DNA of 64,000 nucleotides, from assembly GCA_002633005.1 (NCBI GenBank), contig NMRA01000002.1, positions 1,767,023 through 1,831,022 of the forward strand. The letters run 5' to 3'. The DNA is from Phoronis australis (Eukaryota; Phoronida; Phoronidae). Positions within the stretch are counted from its first letter, which is position 1. The number at the start of each line of letters is the position of its first letter. The notes beneath the pieces are model-generated. The model saw nothing but the letters and a program-made list of their open reading frames with translations. It searched no databases and was not told the origin of the DNA. Made by a program: the position numbers and the translations under genes. Shown piece by piece: positions 60,295 to 64,000 of the stretch.

Positions 60295-63125
60295 GTAGGT
60301 GCACATTTGCACATCCTGTTTTAGTTGGTAGTGCGTTGATAAATTAATCACTCGACTAATAACGATAACTAGTCAAACTAATATTCGTATATCGTTCTAT
60401 CGTTCTCTGTTTTTGCCATAAATGGAGTACAAAAATGTCCTAAATATAGCCGATACCCGCTAAGATTTTCAGAATGCAGGTTTAATTAAATGTAAGCCCG
60501 TTTATCCGTGTTTTAAACATGTTACAAAAACTTTCCCTGAAATAGTTTTCCATGGCTTATAAGAATTTCCCACTTGAATAATGTAAAAATATAGTTTTGC
60601 TGGGGATGTAAAAATTGAATCTTCATTCTTCATATGCACCGGACATGGATTCGGTCCATAAACTGGCTTCAGTGATAAATCGTTTAGTAAGTAAGGTATA
60701 TAAGTCATGTAGAATTGTGTTATGAAATAATTCTCAGTTTTACGCTCCCATGGTCTTTTCGAAAGTACACCCGTGGCGAAAAAGAAGCAGTTTTCAAATG
60801 CACACCAAGGAGCGTTTGTCCTCTCTAGAGAGCAAATGGCGTGCATGACCACTCTGTACAACCAATGTTTTAAAAAGGAATTTCTATTGGCTTGTCAGAA
60901 TGTGTTTATTTTTAATGTGAACAGCAATATCATGGCTAAAAAATGAACGAGAAAGTGCTTTTGTGAACATTTAGCGCGTAATAACCAAACAATCATGTAA
61001 CCCAAATAAATGCGCACAGCGGATGTTACGTTCACGGAGCTTGTTCGTCGGTTTATGCTAGAGGAGTATAACAGAGAAAACAATAAGTTGAAACTCGTGA
61101 AACTTTCGTTATACAGTTTTAAATCTGTAATGTTGAAAGGAGTCATACACCTGTCTCCACGGCTACATGCTACTGAAAAGAAGGGGTTCGACTATGATTT
61201 AGTTTACTTGTTTTAAGCAACTGAAATTGACAAAGAGGTACAGCTACATCTAGCCCAAAGCAGTGCTATTTTTGTTGTTTTTGATTTTTTGCGACCTGAT
61301 TTAAGTCTGTGAGCGGTGTACGTAAAGAGGAAACAGTCTTACCGTGGAAAAGCAATGTTTCAGCATGGTTTTATGGAGCAGCATCAGTTGGTGGTAAGAT
61401 ACAACCATTTTTGACGTCTTTTTACACGTTTTCGTTAGTGGGAACTCAAAACTTTACCGGAATGTTCCATGATCCAAATGGGGTTTAGCATAGCTGCATC
61501 GATCGGATGCGTACTCCACCGTTAATTCGTTTTATTTCAATTTCAGTTTGGCTTCCAAAGTGCTCAGCCCAGGGCCAAAAATCATACTCACAAAGAACAA
61601 AAAAAAATCTGAGCCGAAACATCTCTCGAGTTTGCTTGCGAAGAGTGCTTTTGATGAATTATTTTGTAGTGTCACGTGCAAATGTTTTTAAGTGGTGAAA
61701 AACTGTCAACGTGGTCAACAATTGTTAAAAAAATGCATTTAAGGGCGTGCAAGGTGATTTTTTACTTCAAACGCTGTTTGTATGTTATCTGTTTAGGTTT
61801 CCGGGAGGGGAACCAAGATCACATGTTATTGTATATCTGGACTGGTGCACCCATATTCGAAATAATTAGTTTTTTCAAAGAAAATTATTTGTTCAAGTAT
61901 TTCACATATGCATATGTTCATGTCTTAAATGGGTGTTGCTCGAGCGTTTTTTTGTCCGTTCTTTAACACTTTTTAGTATATAGTTCATGAAAAGTGACTG
62001 CACGTCTACCTCCGCCTTTTCGTAACCGAAGAGATCGATTTCACTTACATAATAGTTATGGCATTTGCTTCTCGGTTTTACTCAAATGTAGGCACATGCG
62101 TCTTTTTTCCGATAAAGGCGCAGCTTCACATACAGGCACATTATTTTAAAGATGCGAATATATGGAAAAAAAACGTAGAATTAACAATGGAACGTAGCGA
62201 GTGCTAGAGAAAAACAAGGGTAAAACGTAAGATTACAAAAATAAGAAATATGAACGTCGACAATATAATGCTGTGTTCGAGTATTCACCCTCTATCGTGT
62301 GCATCCAAAATATTCATCTTGCTTCCGTGCATGTAGTAATAGCCCGTAACTGAGTTTAGTCTATCTGAATGTGATAACAACTTTTTAAACTACAGTTGAG
62401 AACTCGTGTACACAGTGTTAACGTATAATCATAGAATAAAAAGGATAAATATGTTCTTTCAAAAATATTGCAGTGAAGCAGTATTTTTTTAAACAGTCAC
62501 GTTCTAAAATTGAGAATTGAAAAGAGCTCGAATCTGGGGCTTTCATTTTATTTTTATCCTTTCAAGCAACAATGCATTGGATGCCAAGTAAGTCAAGAAT
62601 CGATTTTTTTCTCACAGTTCTGCTCTCATCTGATTTTACAGTCAAACCATGAAACCATTTTCAGGGACTGCGCACTAACTCTTACCACTGGTGTGCGCCC
62701 TTACTTCTCATCTCAAAACCCCTAACCACGGACCCGGGCCACCATCAAGCAGTCTTACCACTAACAACTTTGTGTTATAGTGAAAACGATAAACGTGAGC
62801 GGGGCGACCAGTTTCTTTCGGTTATTTTTAGCTCCCGTGACAAGAGATAGTTTCCACCAATGATTCTGGGGGGTACTTTACTTTAATGAATATTTTTAAA
62901 TTCCAGTGTATGCTGCGCTGTGACGGAGAACTCCTCAACTTCTGTCTGCGAGACTGCGTCGACCGATCAGTGAAAGACCTTTTCCAGCTGGATACGGAAC
63001 TTGACGAGTGTTACCAAAAGTGCACGGACTTTGCTGAAGTTTGCCGAAATGAATGTTCGGCTAAGTCACTGATGCAACCCGCCCAGGAGTTTGTTAGCAT
63101 GGAAGATTTGGAAAAAGAAAAGTAA
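60215..63125 (+). CDS. Secreted peptide with four CX3C pairs (two exons)
   Basis: Exon A is 60215-60294 (ATG at 60220, after acceptor attttcag, so there is a 5' UTR intron). Exon B is 62907-63125, after acceptor attccag, ending in TAA; both junctions are phase 0. The product is about 97 residues. Residues 1-22 form a signal peptide (MYFKSASVFLVVFLAIELAR). The mature part has eight Cys at 26, 30, 38, 42, 60, 64, 71 and 75, arranged CX3C-X7-CX3C-X17-CX3C-X6-CX3C. Spacing and composition suggest two helical hairpins, each held by two disulfides. The tail is acidic (MEDLEKEK). I do not recognise the family, and a small extra exon in the 2.6-kb intron cannot be excluded. Confidence 0.75.
60295..62906 (+). 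other. Intron of the CX3C peptide gene
   Basis: AT-rich sequence with only short frames on either strand. I see no nested gene or recognisable element. Confidence 0.5.
62907..63125 (+). CDS. CX3C peptide exon B (mature domain)
   Basis: Encodes 72 residues and TAA. It begins CMLRCDGELLNFCLRDC and contains all eight cysteines. Unlike the AT-rich surroundings, this stretch has coding-like base use. AATAAA signals lie far downstream at 63807-63812 and 63819-63824. Confidence 0.78.
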   Translation, partial: CMLRCDGELLNFCLRDCVDRSVKDLFQLDTELDECYQKCTDFAEVCRNECSAKSLMQPAQEFVSMEDLEKEK

Positions 63126-64000
63126 AAACTCGACAGTTTGATAAATGTTATAGGACTGCGTGTGCCAAGAGACGAGTCCACATGGTATTATCGGTTGGTA
63201 CGGTAACTTAAAATCCCCGACTTTTTGTGAAAAAGGGGTAGTCGTTAAGTCATTTTCGACAATGAATTCTAAATTAAACTTATTTATATACAGATTAGGC
63301 CTTTTCATTTTGTTAATCCTTAGCGCTGGAACTACTGCGACGAGTAGAAAACATTTCATATTTACTCAACACTCATTTCAGAAGATTAGTTTCACAAAGA
63401 GGCGCCTGTGTTCAGACTGAGGTCCATCGCAGCCATTTTGTATAAACCCACTCAGTGATAACCTAGAATAGTAGGTAAACGTGAAAGGCTTTACACAGAA
63501 CTTTGTCAAAATTACATCAGATTACAGTATTATGTTAGGCTACTTGTATTTTGTCGGTGGAACTCAGGCGAAAGAGAAAGCTAATATCATACACACAAAC
63601 TGTTAACGCACGAATAGGAGGTTGAATCATTAAGCAATTTAAGATTGAGCAGTTTTAAACTCCAAAGCGCTGTAGTTAAGAATTCAACATTGACAGCTAA
63701 CAGCAGCAAATACTCCAATAAATTTGAGCGTGTAAAACTGGATAAAATGATGTAATAACTGAATCTCAATATCGATAGCTTCACCCACGATTTAGATAAA
63801 ACAACGAATAAACAAATTAATAAAACAAGTTCTTAATTTCGTATCCTTAAGCCATCTTTCAATTAAAAATTCGTAGTTAAGCTCTCCATGTTAACCATTC
63901 GTAATGTCCGGATGACCAATACACCGCTGCAAGGATAAGGAAACGAGTCTCATTGTGTAACTCAGTGAGTGTTTTCATCAACGGTATGAAGGACCAGCTC
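63126..64000 (+). other. Downstream flank of the CX3C peptide gene
   Basis: AT-rich, with short overlapping frames that look like chance. Two AATAAA hexamers at 63807 and 63819 are candidate poly(A) signals. Confidence 0.35.

Overview
The window is eukaryotic nuclear DNA. It is AT-rich, its genes have GT..AG introns, and it is crowded with foldback and MITE-like elements, Penelope-type and LINE retroelement remnants and simple repeats. That texture suggests an invertebrate metazoan, most likely a marine one (a deuterostome or lophotrochozoan would fit), but I cannot name the species. There is no operon, CRISPR array, phage or bacterial feature. Runs of N at 26528 and 51959-51961 mark assembly gaps.

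Three gene loci can be supported. (1) On the + strand, 9946-22190, is a choline O-acetyltransferase (ChAT) gene. Thirteen exons are phase-consistent, and a likely first coding exon precedes them, giving about 702 residues. The catalytic His, the Val-Asp-Asn choline signature and the STSQ motif are all present. A candidate poly(A) signal lies at 23343-23348. (2) On the - strand is an aquaporin-8-like channel gene. Exons 2-5 lie at 32288-27682, with first exon 1a at 35291-35056. A second, paralogous first exon (1b, 49758-49481) ends at the same codon and phase, and I found no second set of downstream exons. The locus may therefore be one gene with two promoters, or a partial tandem duplicate. 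The two first exons differ at the position of human AQP8 Cys53, the redox-gating cysteine. (3) On the + strand, 60215-63125, is a small two-exon gene for a secreted peptide of about 97 residues with four CX3C pairs.

Region by region: 1-9.9 kb is repeats (a dispersed family, a foldback element, a GIY-YIG fragment of a Penelope-like element, a perfect hairpin with flanking direct repeats, an ATT/GTT microsatellite). 9.9-23.3 kb is ChAT, with several mobile-element insertions in its introns and a partial exon duplication. 24.6-25.5 kb is a decayed Penelope-like element with inverted terminal copies. 25.65-27.4 kb is an 875-bp tandem duplication split by an N. 27.4-35.3 kb is the aquaporin, with a THAP-bearing DNA transposon in one intron. 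35.3-49.4 kb is transposon and LINE debris plus one doubtful coding stretch. 49.5 kb is aquaporin exon 1b. 50-60 kb holds a foldback element, a 30-bp minisatellite and unassigned sequence. 60.2-63.1 kb is the secreted peptide gene.

The gene products have no obvious joint pathway. ChAT marks cholinergic neurons, the aquaporin is a membrane channel, and the CX3C peptide is secreted with unknown role. The most promising undescribed items are the alternative aquaporin first exons and the four-CX3C secreted peptide.
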